Part shown: piece after piece, positions 21,013-31,400 of the stretch
Position numbering within the stretch: position 1 is the stretch's first letter
Layout of the letters: each line of letters opens with the position of its first letter
NCBI RefSeq assembly: GCF_014207095.1
Contig: NZ_JACHBG010000002.1
Location: 124,001 to 188,000 of the forward strand
Direction: 5' to 3'
DNA from: Martinezella lusitana
GTDB taxonomy: Bacteria; Pseudomonadota; Alphaproteobacteria; Rhizobiales; Rhizobiaceae
DNA length: 64,000 nt
Translations under genes and position numbers: made by a program
Notes under the pieces: model-generated
What the model saw: the letters and a program-made list of their open reading frames with translations, nothing else
Databases searched by the model: none
What the model was told of the DNA's origin: nothing

Positions 21013-23489
21013 CCGGCTCTCCAGATTTCCTTGGCATATTGACGGATCGTCCGGTCGGAGGAGAACCAGCCCATGCGCGCGGTATTGTTGATCGTCTTCG
21101 CGTACCACTCGGACGGATTGGCCCAGAGGATGTCGACCTCGCGCTGCGCGGAGGCATAAGCATCGAAATCGGCGGCGACCATGAACCAGTCGTGGCTGTA
21201 GATGCCTTCGATCAGGCCGGCGTAGCGGTTGCGATCATCCGGTGAGAAGACGCCCGATGCGATGGCCGAAAGCGCCTGCGCGAGTTCACGGGAACGCTCG
21301 ATGACGGCGCGGGGATCGTGGCCGTCGCTGCGCAGGCTCGCCACCTCATCCGCCTTCAAACCGAAGATGATGATGTTGTCCTCGCCGACATTGTCGCGCA
21401 TTTCGACATTGGCGCCGTCGAGGGTGCCGATGGTCAATGCGCCGTTGAGGCCGAACTTCATGTTGCCGGTGCCGGATGCCTCCATGCCGGCAGTCGAAAT
21501 CTGCTCGGAGAGGTCGGCGGCCGGGACCATGACTTCGGCGAGAGAGACGTTGTAGTTCGGCACGAAGACGACCTTCAGCAGGCCGCGGACCGACGGATCG
21601 TTGTTGATGACGCGAGCGACGTCGTTGATCAGCTTGATGATGAGCTTGGCGTTATGATAGCTCGGCGCCGCCTTGCCGGCGAAGAGCTTGACGCGCGGCT
21701 GCCAATCCAACTCGGGATGCGAGCGGATCTGGTCGTAAAGGGCCACCGTCTCGATGATGTTGAGAAGCTGGCGCTTGTATTCGTGGATGCGCTTGATCTG
21801 AATATCGAACATCGCGCTCGGGTCGAGCTTGATGCCCATGCGGCTGGCGACCAGATTGGACAGCTGCACCTTGTTGGCACGCTTGACGGCGGCGAACTTC
21901 TCCTGGAACGCGCTGTCCCGGGCGAACTGATCGAGTGGCTTCAGCTGTTCGGCATCGTCGAGGAAGGCATCGCCGATAGCCTCGCGGACGAGGCCGGTCA
22001 GGCCGGGATTGCATTGCATCAGCCAGCGGCGCGGCGTGATGCCGTTGGTCTTGTTGTTGATGCGGTCCGGATAGAGCTTGTGCAGGTCGGCAAAGACTGT
22101 GACCTTCATCAGGTCGGTGTGCAGTGCCGAGACGCCGTTGATGGAGTGCGAACCGACAAAGGCGAGATTGCCCATGCGCACGCGGCGATCACCGTTTTCG
22201 TCGATCAGCGAGATCGAGCGGATTTCCGTGTCGTTGAAGTTGCGGGCCTTGCGCGCCTCGACGAGAATCTTGGCGTTGATCGCGTAGACGATCTGCATGT
22301 GGCGCGGCAGGAGCCGTTCGAACAGCGGCACAGGCCAGCTTTCGAGCGCTTCGGGCAGCAGCGTATGGTTGGTGTAGCCGAACGTCTCGCGGGTAATGTC
22401 CCAGGCCTTGTCGAAAACGAGGCCGTGAACATCGACCAGCAAGCGCATCATTTCGGCGACGGAAACGGCGGGATGCGTGTCGTTCAGCTGGATTGCAACC
22501 TTGTCCGCCAGATTGGTCAAGTCGTCATATTGCTGCAGATGGCGGCGCAGAATGTCCTGCAGCGACGCCGACGAGAAGAAGAACTCCTGGCGCAGGCGCA
22601 GTTCCTGGCCGGCGGGCGTTGCATCGGCCGGATAGAGGACGCGCGTCAGGCTCTCTGCCTTGTTGCTTTCGCGCAGTGCGCCGATGTGATCGCCGGCGTT
22701 GAAGGCGTCGAGCAGGATCGGGTCGATCGGCTGTGCCGACCAGAGACGCAGCGTGTTGACGCGCTTTGCCCGCCAGCCGACAACAGGCGTATCGAAGGCC
22801 GTGGCGATGACGCGCTCGGCGGGTTTCCACACGTAGCGAGGCTGATCGTCATGGCCGCCAACGGTCTCGACACCGCCGCCGAAGCCGATTTCGTAGGAGC
22901 TTTCCTGACGTTCGAACTCCCAGGGATTGCCGTGGGCGAGCCAGGTTTCCGGCAGTTCCACCTGCCAGCCATCGGCCATCTGCTGGCGGAACAGGCCGTG
23001 GACGTAACGAATGCCGTAGCCATAGGCCGGCACGTCGACGGTTGCCATCGATTCCATGAAGCAAGCTGCGAGGCGGCCAAGGCCGCCATTGCCAAGCGCT
23101 GCGTCAGGCTCAAGGCCCGCGATGACACGAATATCGACGCCGAGCGAAGACAGGGCGTCGGAAATCTCTTCCATCAAGCCGAGATTGGAGATCGCGTCTC
23201 GCATGAGGCGCCCGATCAGAAATTCGAGCGATAGGTAGTATACCCGCTTGGCGCCAGTCTCGTAGACGCGGCGCGTCGATTCCATCCACTTGTCGATAAC
23301 GCGGTCGCGAACAACGAGGATCGTTGCCGTCAACCAGTCATGCGGCTTGGCCACTTTCGCATCCTTGCCGATGCGATAGGTCAAGCGCTCGATGATTTCT
23401 TCCGCAAGGATTTCGGGGCGGGAACTGCGCGGGGCGGGGACGGGGAGATCGGCCTTCGTCAAATTATTCATACTATCAACTCTCGCCAT
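21009..23489 (-). CDS. glgP: Glycogen phosphorylase
   Basis: A 826-residue PLP enzyme that releases glucose-1-phosphate from glycogen ends. The pyridoxal-phosphate site is in EASGTGNMKFGLNGALTIGT (the Lys binds PLP), with NDTHPAVSVAEMMRLL and GNGGLGRLAACFMESMAT elsewhere. It is the first gene of the operon glgP-glgB-glgC-glgA-pgm-glgX, so synthesis and breakdown enzymes are made together. An ATG at 23471, six codons in, is preceded by GAGAG and may be the real start. No promoter was assigned confidently in the 280 bp upstream. Confidence 0.96.
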   Translation of the reverse strand: MARVDSMNNLTKADLPVPAPRSSRPEILAEEIIERLTYRIGKDAKVAKPHDWLTATILVVRDRVIDKWMESTRRVYETGAKRVYYLSLEFLIGRLMRDAISNLGLMEEISDALSSLGVDIRVIAGLEPDAALGNGGLGRLAACFMESMATVDVPAYGYGIRYVHGLFRQQMADGWQVELPETWLAHGNPWEFERQESSYEIGFGGGVETVGGHDDQPRYVWKPAERVIATAFDTPVVGWRAKRVNTLRLWSAQPIDPILLDAFNAGDHIGALRESNKAESLTRVLYPADATPAGQELRLRQEFFFSSASLQDILRRHLQQYDDLTNLADKVAIQLNDTHPAVSVAEMMRLLVDVHGLVFDKAWDITRETFGYTNHTLLPEALESWPVPLFERLLPRHMQIVYAINAKILVEARKARNFNDTEIRSISLIDENGDRRVRMGNLAFVGSHSINGVSALHTDLMKVTVFADLHKLYPDRINNKTNGITPRRWLMQCNPGLTGLVREAIGDAFLDDAEQLKPLDQFARDSAFQEKFAAVKRANKVQLSNLVASRMGIKLDPSAMFDIQIKRIHEYKRQLLNIIETVALYDQIRSHPELDWQPRVKLFAGKAAPSYHNAKLIIKLINDVARVINNDPSVRGLLKVVFVPNYNVSLAEVMVPAADLSEQISTAGMEASGTGNMKFGLNGALTIGTLDGANVEMRDNVGEDNIIIFGLKADEVASLRSDGHDPRAVIERSRELAQALSAIASGVFSPDDRNRYAGLIEGIYSHDWFMVAADFDAYASAQREVDILWANPSEWYAKTINNTARMGWFSSDRTIRQYAKEIWRAG

Positions 23490-23683
23490 TTGTGTTTTAT
23501 ATTCAGGGTGTTATGCCCGATTAAACCAAATTTTCTCTCCTCTTCACTAGCAGTTTACGCACTGATGTAAAGCAGTTGCAACAAGTGAGTTGAGCAGATG
23601 CCAAAATAGCGGCCAAACGCTCTTTTCCGGTGGGAAATGGCTTGATTCCGATGATGTTTCCGGCTCTTATTCGCGCACCCTCG

Positions 23684-23727
23684 AAACAAAAAGACGCGCG
23701 ATACACGTATCGCGCGTCTTTTTGTTT
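23684..23727 (-). terminator. Strong bidirectional terminator with perfect 20-bp arms
   Basis: Perfect arms at 23684-23703 and 23708-23727 around a CACG loop; the stem core is GACGCGCGATA with A-tract/T-tract ends, so both strands would make a hairpin followed by T residues. It ends the vWA-protein transcript (minus) and shields glgP. Confidence 0.85.
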
Positions 23728-23768
23728 GTGGCGCATCCAGGGGTGCCTTATGCGCAACGCCGGGGAGA

Positions 23769-24971
23769 TTACCTGGTCAGAAGCGTCATCTGCTTCACGG
23801 CCTGAGCGCCGATCGTTTTGAAGGCGGCGACCAGATCGGTCATTTGTCTCGCGTCGAAGTAGTTGGACGGACTGCTGGCGCATGACTTGAGCAGATTCTG
23901 GCCGCGGTCGGGCGCCATAAACGCCACGGTATAGATTTGCATACCTTGCTCTTTTGCCTTCTTGCAGACAGACAGGGTCGTGGTGTCGGAACTGGTGGAG
24001 TTGTTGTCGCCGTCAGTCATCAGCACGATGATCTTGTCGAAACTCTTGTTGCCTTTGGTCTGCTGGGCGCTGGCCTCGGCAGGATCGACGAGTTTGTTGT
24101 AGGCCCGCTGCATTGGCGCACCAGACTCAGTGCCGCCACCCGCTTTGAGGGGGGCAATAACCTTAGTCCGCGTCGTCTTTGTTCCCCAGTCAAGTTCGCT
24201 GTAGCTATCGATCTTGCTGCTCCACGCAATGCCCGCCGTGCGGACATATTGTGACTTCGGATCGGCGGCATCCAATTGATCGAGCAAGATGCCGGCCGCT
24301 GATCTCAAAGCGTCAATCTTTTTAATGTAACAAGGACTTTCTTGGTCCTGATACATGTAAAGATAGTCGCCCTCGATGTAATATTGGTCACACTGAAGCT
24401 TCGATGTGTCCTTGGCTTCTGTATCCAGCCACATCGATCCGGATTTATCCAGCACGATCTCCATGGAAAGCGCCGTCTTTTGAACGGCAGTTCCGCTTGT
24501 GGTCGAGCTTGATGCGGAGATGGTCATCGATTGCAAGCCGAGCAGATGACTTAGGTTGCTGACAGACATGGTATAGGACGCATTCACCGCAACGGTGTAG
24601 CTTGTTCCACCGGATGAGTTGTTTGTCGAGGTGACGGCGGTCGACGTTCCCGCCTTCAGCGCGTCCGAGGCACCCGTGTCTCCGGACAGATAGTTCGACA
24701 TCTGGCCAAGAACCAGCTTGTTCGCGAGATCCTTCGCGTTTGCCGTCGTTGCGCTGCCGTTGGCGAGCGCCGTTGCCGTGCCGAGTGCGGCGGCATCCGT
24801 CGCTTCCTGAAGCTGGCTGCGCGATAGCGACATATTCGCGATGTCAATACCGACCCCGCCGGCGGCGACCAGCACCGGTATGGCCACTGCGGTCAGAATG
24901 CCGAAGTTGCCGGAACTATTTCTCAGCAATTTTCCAAATGTACGAAGTATATCCGAACCGGAGATCATCAT
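23769..24971 (-). CDS. TadG-like membrane-anchored von Willebrand factor A protein
   Basis: A ~400-residue protein. The N-terminus (RNSSGNFGILTAVAIPVLVAAGGVGIDIANMSLSRSQLQEATDAAALGTA) is the TadE/TadG-type Flp pilus pseudopilin-like anchor. The rest carries a vWA domain with a MIDAS-like DKSGSMW motif at about residue 205 and a VLMTDGDNNS segment near residue 330. TadG proteins help assemble Flp pili, but no other tad genes are close, so this is an orphan with an unknown partner. The start was set at ATGATG at 24971/24968 (GGCGG upstream); the TTG-initiated form at 25022 is less likely. It ends at a very strong terminator. Confidence 0.8.
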   Translation of the reverse strand: MMISGSDILRTFGKLLRNSSGNFGILTAVAIPVLVAAGGVGIDIANMSLSRSQLQEATDAAALGTATALANGSATTANAKDLANKLVLGQMSNYLSGDTGASDALKAGTSTAVTSTNNSSGGTSYTVAVNASYTMSVSNLSHLLGLQSMTISASSSTTSGTAVQKTALSMEIVLDKSGSMWLDTEAKDTSKLQCDQYYIEGDYLYMYQDQESPCYIKKIDALRSAAGILLDQLDAADPKSQYVRTAGIAWSSKIDSYSELDWGTKTTRTKVIAPLKAGGGTESGAPMQRAYNKLVDPAEASAQQTKGNKSFDKIIVLMTDGDNNSTSSDTTTLSVCKKAKEQGMQIYTVAFMAPDRGQNLLKSCASSPSNYFDARQMTDLVAAFKTIGAQAVKQMTLLTR

Positions 24972-25101
24972 GTCCGCCTGCAGGAGGGAGTTAAAAGCCT
25001 CAAGAACGGGCGGGACTATCAACGATAAATATGAGTCAATCGTTTAGGTGGTGGTTCGAAATTTAACAAACCTCCAGATTGGTCCCATTTTGGCTGGGTC
25101 C

Positions 25102-25130
25102 TATACTATATTAGCGTTATACTATATTAG
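25102..25130. repeat. 13-bp direct repeat at the end of the transglutaminase gene
   Basis: TATACTATATTAG occurs at 25102-25114 and again at 25118-25130. The second copy contains the TAG stop of the transglutaminase gene on the minus strand. The AT-rich duplication stands out in GC-rich surroundings. Confidence 0.7.
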
Positions 25131-26003
25131 TGGAATCACATCTACGGCCTGAACCGTCTTTTGGTTACCGTAACCTTTAAGCACGCCGATGACAGGCGCG
25201 ACATCGGAATAATCGCGGCCATAGGCGACGACGATATGGTCCGTGCCGGCCGGAATGTTGTTGGTCGGATCGAGCTCGATCCAACCTGTGATCTCGCCGC
25301 ACCAGATGCGCACCCACGCGTGCATGGCGTCGGCGCCTTCGAGCCGCTCCTTACCCGGTGGCGGGATGGTGCGCAGGAAGCCGCTGACATAGCCGGCGGG
25401 AATGCCGAGGCTACGCAGTGCGAGGATCATCACATGCGAGAAATCCTGGCAGACGCCGCGTTTCAGCCGGAAGGCCTCCTTGGGCGAGGTGTCGACTGTC
25501 GTTGCCTCCGGATCGTAGGTGAAGTCCTTGTGAATCTGCGTGCAGACCGCGTGGGCGATCTGCATGGTTGTCAGCTTCGTCGTCTTCCACTGCCTGCCGT
25601 AATCGGCGATTTCGGGTGTTTCCGGCAAGCGAGGGCTGCTGCCGAGAAAATGATGCGGCGAGCCGGGATCGATCGACCAGCAATCGCTGATTTCCTCGGG
25701 CAACTTCGCCAGCAACGGCGAGAAGTCTGCCGCAACCGGCTGGCTTTCGACCTGGACGCGCGCCTGCATGCGGATATCTAATTTCTCATGCGGATCGCGC
25801 ACCAGAATGGAGGTAGTCGGATGCTGGAAAAAATCGGTGAAGTTCGATTGCTCGTTGGGATGCGGTGTGATTTTCAGCGAACCGGCTATCAGCCGCTGGC
25901 GGCCGGTGAGCGAAAGCGGCAGCAGGCGCAGAATATGGCGCGCGCCGCTGGCTGGCGCGTCGTAAATATAGCCCATATGCAGCGACAGGTCGTAGAGCAT
26001 CAC
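25122..26003 (-). CDS. Transglutaminase-like cysteine protease family protein (small partner)
   Basis: A 293-residue protein with an N-terminal transglutaminase-N beta domain (residues 3-85) and a transglutaminase-like core. The catalytic triad is visible: Cys185 (KRGVCQDFSH), His228 (DAMHAW) and Asp245 (ELDPTN). There is no signal peptide, so it is likely cytosolic. It is the last gene of a three-gene unit: its start is 1 bp after the stop of the ATP-grasp/alpha-E gene. Proteins of this type in this setting are predicted to hydrolyse or transfer peptide bonds made by the ATP-grasp partner; no substrate is known. Confidence 0.88.
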   Translation of the reverse strand: MMLYDLSLHMGYIYDAPASGARHILRLLPLSLTGRQRLIAGSLKITPHPNEQSNFTDFFQHPTTSILVRDPHEKLDIRMQARVQVESQPVAADFSPLLAKLPEEISDCWSIDPGSPHHFLGSSPRLPETPEIADYGRQWKTTKLTTMQIAHAVCTQIHKDFTYDPEATTVDTSPKEAFRLKRGVCQDFSHVMILALRSLGIPAGYVSGFLRTIPPPGKERLEGADAMHAWVRIWCGEITGWIELDPTNNIPAGTDHIVVAYGRDYSDVAPVIGVLKGYGNQKTVQAVDVIPLI

Positions 26004-26004
26004 A

Positions 26005-28422
26005 TCATCCGAGGTAGGTGCGGGCCAGAAGATCGGAGAGCCGCTCCAGTTCCCGCTCCATCTTTTGATAGACCTCGCCCGTCATCGTTTCCGGCGTCAT
26101 AACGGCAAGACCGGAATGCAATCGCATGGCTTCCCGGTAGAATGGCGACATCTGGCCGTTGACGAAGGCGTTCGGCAGTTGCTCCACCTCGTGGCGGATC
26201 TCGTTCATCTGGAAAAGGATCGAGCGCGGGTTGAGCGGGTCGAGCGCCAGCAGATCGGTCACCGTCAGGCGGGCCGTGTTGACATTGTAGCGGCGGCGGT
26301 GGGTCATGACGCTGTCGCCGATTTCGAGCAGCATATCGAGGGCGCCATCGGGTGCATCGGGGCCGGACATGTGCCCGAGCAGCCGTGTCATATGCAAGCC
26401 GCGCTCGATATAGCGGCCAAGTGACAGAAAACGCCAGCCGGTGAAGCGATACATGTTCTCGTGCACAAGGCCCGCGAAGCCTGCGAGTTTGCGCAGCAAC
26501 ACGGTCATAGCATGGCTGGCGTCGTCACCGTGCCTGACATTCTCCTTGAAGCGTCGGGCGGTCTTAGCAAGGTCGTTCAGTGCCAGCCAGCCGTCCGGAG
26601 AGAAGCGATCGCGGATATTGCTGGCCGAATAGACGGCGCTGTCGATGTTGCGCAGCAGGCTTTCCGGCACGGCCTTGCCGATGTCGATGTCGATCCCGGC
26701 GAGATAGGCGCTGACATTGGCGAGCAGCGGCTGATCCGGATCCGCAGCCTCCGCAAAACGCCCGTGCCAGGCGCGCAGAATGCGCAGCGCCCCTTCGGCG
26801 CGCTCGATATAGCGGCCGAGCCAGAAGAGGTTGTCGGCGGCTCGGCTCGGCAGGCTGCCCGGCATGTTGCGGGTGAAGGTCTCTTCCGCCGGCAGCAGCG
26901 TGTGAGCTTCCACCGGCTTGTCGGAGACGATCCAGACATCGGCCGCGGAGCCGCCGGCCTGCATGGCGATGGCAGCGACATCGTCGCCGCTGCCGATGCG
27001 GGCAAAGCCGCCGGGCATGATCTGCCAGCCATTTTCCGTACGGGCGGCGAAGACACGCAGGCTCATCGGCCGCGGTATCAGCTTGCCATTCACCCAGGCC
27101 GGCGTTGTCGAAAGAGTAACGACCTCCTGACCGACCAGCTTGTACCCTTCGCTCGCCAGCCAGTCGGCGATCGAATCGCGAGCCGTGCTGCGCAGCGTTG
27201 AGCCGAGCACGGACTGACCATTATCGTCGAAGAAGGGCATGCAGGAATAGGCCGGGCCGATGACCATCTTCTCGATATTGGCAGCAACGTGTTCGCGCTC
27301 GCTCTTCTGCCCGCACCACCAGGTCGCAATTGATGGCAGCTTCAATTCCTCGCCGCGCAGATGCCGGCAGATCGTTGGCATGAAGGCGAGCAAAGCACGC
27401 GTTTCCAGAATGCCGGAGCCGAGCGCGTTGACGATGCTAACGGTCTGTGCCCGCAGCGCCTCGACCATGCCCGGCGTGCCGATATGAGAGTGCTGGTTCA
27501 GCTCGAGCGGGTCGGCATAGGAAGCATCGAGACGGCGCCAGAGCACGCTGATCGGCCGCAATCCGGCGACGGTGCGCACCATCAGCTGGTCGTTGACGAC
27601 AGTGATGTCCTCGCCCTCCAGTAGCATGAAGCCGAGATAGCGGGCGATGTAAGCGTGTTCGTAATAGGTCTCGTTGGCCGGTCCCGGGGTCAAAACCGCG
27701 ACGCGTCCCTCGCCACCGCGCTTGCCGCCCAATAGGGCATCGCGAAAGGCGCCGAAGAAGGAGGCGAGGCGATGGACCTTGGTTTCTGCATAGATGTCTG
27801 AGAAGGCGCGAGTGGTGGCGACGCGCGTTTCGAGTGCAAAGCCGGCACCCGATGGCGCCTGGGCACGGTCGGCCAATACCCACCAGTTGCCATCCGGACC
27901 ACGACCGATTTCGAAGGCGAGAAAGTGCAGATAGTGGCCGTTCGCCGGCTTTACGCCAGCGAGCGGGCGCAGGAATTCCGGATTGCCGGCGATCAAAGCC
28001 GGCGGCAGCAAACCTTCATTTACCAGCCGGCTGTCGCCGTAAATGTCGGCCATGACGTCTTCGAGCAGGTCGGCACGCTGGCGCAAACCTTCCGAAAGTG
28101 ATTGCCATTCGCGTTCGTCGATCAAGACCGGGATATGCGAGATCGGCCAGTTGCGTTCGCTGACGCCGGTTGCTCCATAGGCACGGTAGAAAACGCCGGC
28201 ATCGCGCAGGTAGCGGTCGGCACGGGCGAAACGTTCGGTCAGTTCCTGTTCCGACATACGGCTCAGGGCCGACCGCAGATTCTGCCAGACGGGCCGTACC
28301 GCGCCGGTATTGTCGACCATTTCGTCGGCGACGCCGGGCAGTGCGCTATAGGCAAAGGCCGGATCGTTGCCGATTCCAGCCTTCACATCGTCGCGCTTTT
28401 CCGCCGCCGGTTTTCTAGCCAT
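26005..28422 (-). CDS. Circularly permuted ATP-grasp / alpha-E fusion protein
   Basis: An 805-residue fusion. The first ~480 residues are a circularly permuted ATP-grasp (formerly DUF404/407), with motifs such as ALGSGILETRALLAFMPTIC and RPMSLRVFAARTENGWQIMPGGFARI. The C-terminal ~300 residues (from MPGSLPSRAADNLFWLGRYIERAEG) are an all-helical alpha-E domain (DUF403). ATP-grasp enzymes ligate a carboxylate to an amine using ATP; comparative genomics has proposed that these make a peptide or amide whose identity is unknown. In many genomes the two domains are separate genes; here they are fused. Located 12 bp after the large transglutaminase gene, in the same operon. Confidence 0.88.
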   Translation of the reverse strand: MARKPAAEKRDDVKAGIGNDPAFAYSALPGVADEMVDNTGAVRPVWQNLRSALSRMSEQELTERFARADRYLRDAGVFYRAYGATGVSERNWPISHIPVLIDEREWQSLSEGLRQRADLLEDVMADIYGDSRLVNEGLLPPALIAGNPEFLRPLAGVKPANGHYLHFLAFEIGRGPDGNWWVLADRAQAPSGAGFALETRVATTRAFSDIYAETKVHRLASFFGAFRDALLGGKRGGEGRVAVLTPGPANETYYEHAYIARYLGFMLLEGEDITVVNDQLMVRTVAGLRPISVLWRRLDASYADPLELNQHSHIGTPGMVEALRAQTVSIVNALGSGILETRALLAFMPTICRHLRGEELKLPSIATWWCGQKSEREHVAANIEKMVIGPAYSCMPFFDDNGQSVLGSTLRSTARDSIADWLASEGYKLVGQEVVTLSTTPAWVNGKLIPRPMSLRVFAARTENGWQIMPGGFARIGSGDDVAAIAMQAGGSAADVWIVSDKPVEAHTLLPAEETFTRNMPGSLPSRAADNLFWLGRYIERAEGALRILRAWHGRFAEAADPDQPLLANVSAYLAGIDIDIGKAVPESLLRNIDSAVYSASNIRDRFSPDGWLALNDLAKTARRFKENVRHGDDASHAMTVLLRKLAGFAGLVHENMYRFTGWRFLSLGRYIERGLHMTRLLGHMSGPDAPDGALDMLLEIGDSVMTHRRRYNVNTARLTVTDLLALDPLNPRSILFQMNEIRHEVEQLPNAFVNGQMSPFYREAMRLHSGLAVMTPETMTGEVYQKMERELERLSDLLARTYLG

Positions 28423-28435
28423 GTACAGTTCCGTC

Positions 28436-31400
28436 TCAAATTCCTGCCGGCCGCCGGAGGTCGAGCGTCAGGGGGAATTCCACCGATGCGATCTCAGGCT
28501 TGAGGGCATAGTTGCCTGCTGTATGCCCCCAAGGTTCGAAACGCGCAAGACGTCGCGCTTCCGCCTCGTTGCCGTTGACCGGAAATGTGTCGTAGTTCCG
28601 GCCGCCCGGGTGCGCGACATGGTAGATGCAGCCACCGATCGAGCGACGCGACCATGTATCGTAGATATCGAAGGTCAGTGGCGTGTCGATGGGCAGGACG
28701 GGATGCAGGCCCGAGGCCGGATGCCAAGCCTTGTAGCGCACGCCGGCGACCGAAACTCCAGCCATTCCCGTCGGCGTCAATGGCACGGGGCGGCCGTTGC
28801 AGGTAACCGTATAGCGGGAGGGATTGGCGGTCTCGAACCGAACCTGCAGTCGCTCGACCGACGAATCGACGTAGCGCACGGTGCCGCCGACCGCACCTTC
28901 TTCACCCATCACATGCCATGGTTCCAGCGCCTGGCGCAGTTCCAGCTTGCTGCCCTCGTATTCGACTTCGCCGCAGAAGGGGAAACGGAATTCGAGCTGC
29001 GCCTGGAACCATTCCGGCCGGAGATCGAAACCGCTTTCACGGAGATCGGCGAGCACGTCGAGGAAATCCTGCCAGATGTAATGCGGCAGCATGAAGCGAT
29101 CATGCAGTGTCGTACCCCAGCGCACGAACTGGCCGTCGATCGGGTTGCGCCAGAAGCGGGCGATCAGCGCGCGTACCAGCAATTGCTGGGCAAGGCTCAT
29201 GCGGGCATTCGGCGGCATTTCGAAGCCGCGGAATTCGACAAGGCCGAGGCGTCCGGTCGGTCCATCCGGCGAGAACAGCTTGTCGATGCAGATTTCCGAG
29301 CGGTGGGTGTTGCCGGTGACGTCGGTTAAAAGGTTGCGGAAGAGGCGGTCCACCAGCCATGGAAGCGGCTGCAATCCCCGGCCTGGTGCCGGCACCTGGG
29401 CTAGCGCGATTTCCAGCTCGTATAGGCTGTCATGGCGAGCTTCGTCGATGCGCGGCGCCTGGCTGGTCGGGCCGATGAACATGCCGGAAAAGAGGTAGGA
29501 GAGCGAGGGATGGCGCTGCCAGTGCAGCACCAGGCTCTTCAATAGATCGGGACGCCGCAGGAAGGGGCTGTCCATGGTGCTGCGGCCACCAACGACGACA
29601 TGGTTGCCGCCGCCCGTGCCGGTGTGACGACCGTCGATCATGAACTTGTCCGTGCCTAGGCGGCTTTCGCGCGCCTCGTCGTAAACAGCCGTGGTGATAT
29701 CGACGGCTTCTTTCCAGCTCGATGCCGGATGGATGTTCACCTCGATGACGCCTGGGTCGGGGGCGACGCGGATGACATTGATGCGCTCATCCTGCGGCGG
29801 CGGATAGCCCTCGATATGGACCGGCAGATTGAGCGCCGCTGCGGCGCGTTCGGCTGAAGCGACGAGGTCGAGGTAATCCTCGATGCTGACTGTCGGCGGC
29901 ATGAAGATGCAGAGACGACCGTCGCGCGGCTCGACGCTGATGGCGGTCCGTACATAGCCACCGATCTCGTCGAGCGATTGCGGCATCACCGGCTGCTGGC
30001 CGGAAAAGGGCTGGAAATGAGCCGCCTGCAGCGGCCGACCCTTGTCCTCTGCGTAATCAGGCAGGGCCTCACGCGGGATCGTCGGGTCCATCGGGTTGAT
30101 GTAGGGATATTGCGATGCGGGTATCCAGCCGAGCGAGTTCAGTGGCAGGCGATAGCCGACCGGGCTATCGCCTGGCGTCAGGAAGACGCGGCCGCGACGC
30201 GTGCGCCATTTCTCGCTCACCCAGCGACGGCCGCTGGCGCGCGCATTCCAAGCCTGGATGGGGAGAACATAGCCCGTCGGGCGCGTAAGGCCGCGCTCGA
30301 AGACGCGGGCCATGCGCGAGCGTTCTTCCGGGTCTTTCAGTTTCGAGTTGGAGGGATCGACATTGTCGGGCAGGTTCGCCTCCTTGACCAGCCATTCGGC
30401 CGGATCTTCAAAGGCCGGGGCTACGTATTCCTGGTCGATGTCGAGTTCGCCGGCAATCGCCGTCAGCAGGCGGCCGGCATCGTCTTCGTTGACGCTATAG
30501 TCGCGGCCTTCATTGGCGATCAGATCCGGGTTCGACCAGATCGGCAGGCCGTCACGGCGCCAATAGAGCGAGAAGGTCCAGCGGGGCAGGCTTTCGCCGG
30601 GATACCATTTGCCCTGGCCGTAATGCAGGAAGCCGTTCGGCGCGAAGCGTTCGCGCAGGCGGCGGATCAGCGTATCGGCCTTTTCGCGCTTGGTCGGGCC
30701 GACTGCGGCTGTGTTCCATTCCTCGGACTGGAAGTCGTCGATCGAGACGAAGGTCGGTTCGCCGCCCATGGTGAGGCGGACGTCGTTGTCCTTGAGGATC
30801 GCGTCGACCTTTTCGCCGAGCGCATTCAGCGCATCCCAGCTTTCGTCGGAGAAGGGCTTGGTGATGCGCGGGTGTTCGGCGACGCGAGCGACCTTCATGT
30901 CGAAATCGAATTCGGTCTTGGCCTCGCCGAAATAACCACCCGAGATCGGGGCGGCGTTGCGATAGTGCGGCGTGGCGGCAAGCGGAATGTGGCTCTCGCC
31001 GGTCAGAAGGCCTGAGGTGGGGTCAAGGCCGACCCAGCCGGCGCCGGGAAGATAGACTTCGGCCCAGGCGTGCAGATCGGTGAAATCGACCTCGGTGCCG
31101 GACGGTCCGTCGAGTGCCTTCAGATCGGGCGTAAGCTGGATGAGATAGCCTGATACGAAGCGAGCGGCGAGGCCGAGATGACGCAGTACCTGCACCAGCA
31201 ACCAGCTTGTGTCGCGGCAGGAACCCTTCGCCGTTTCCAGCGTCTCTTCAGGCGTCTGCACGCCGGTTTCCATGCGGATGACGTAGCCGATTTCCTGCTG
31301 CAGGCGCGTGTTGAGCCCGACGACCATGTCGACGGTCTTTTGTTCCGAGCGATCGAGCGTGGCGAGGAAAGCTTTCAGCCGTGGGCCGGGCTCCTCCGGC

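Noticed and set aside
21318..23234. A 638-codon plus-strand frame opposite glgP
   Set aside because: Antisense shadow of glgP; no domain, no ribosome-binding site.
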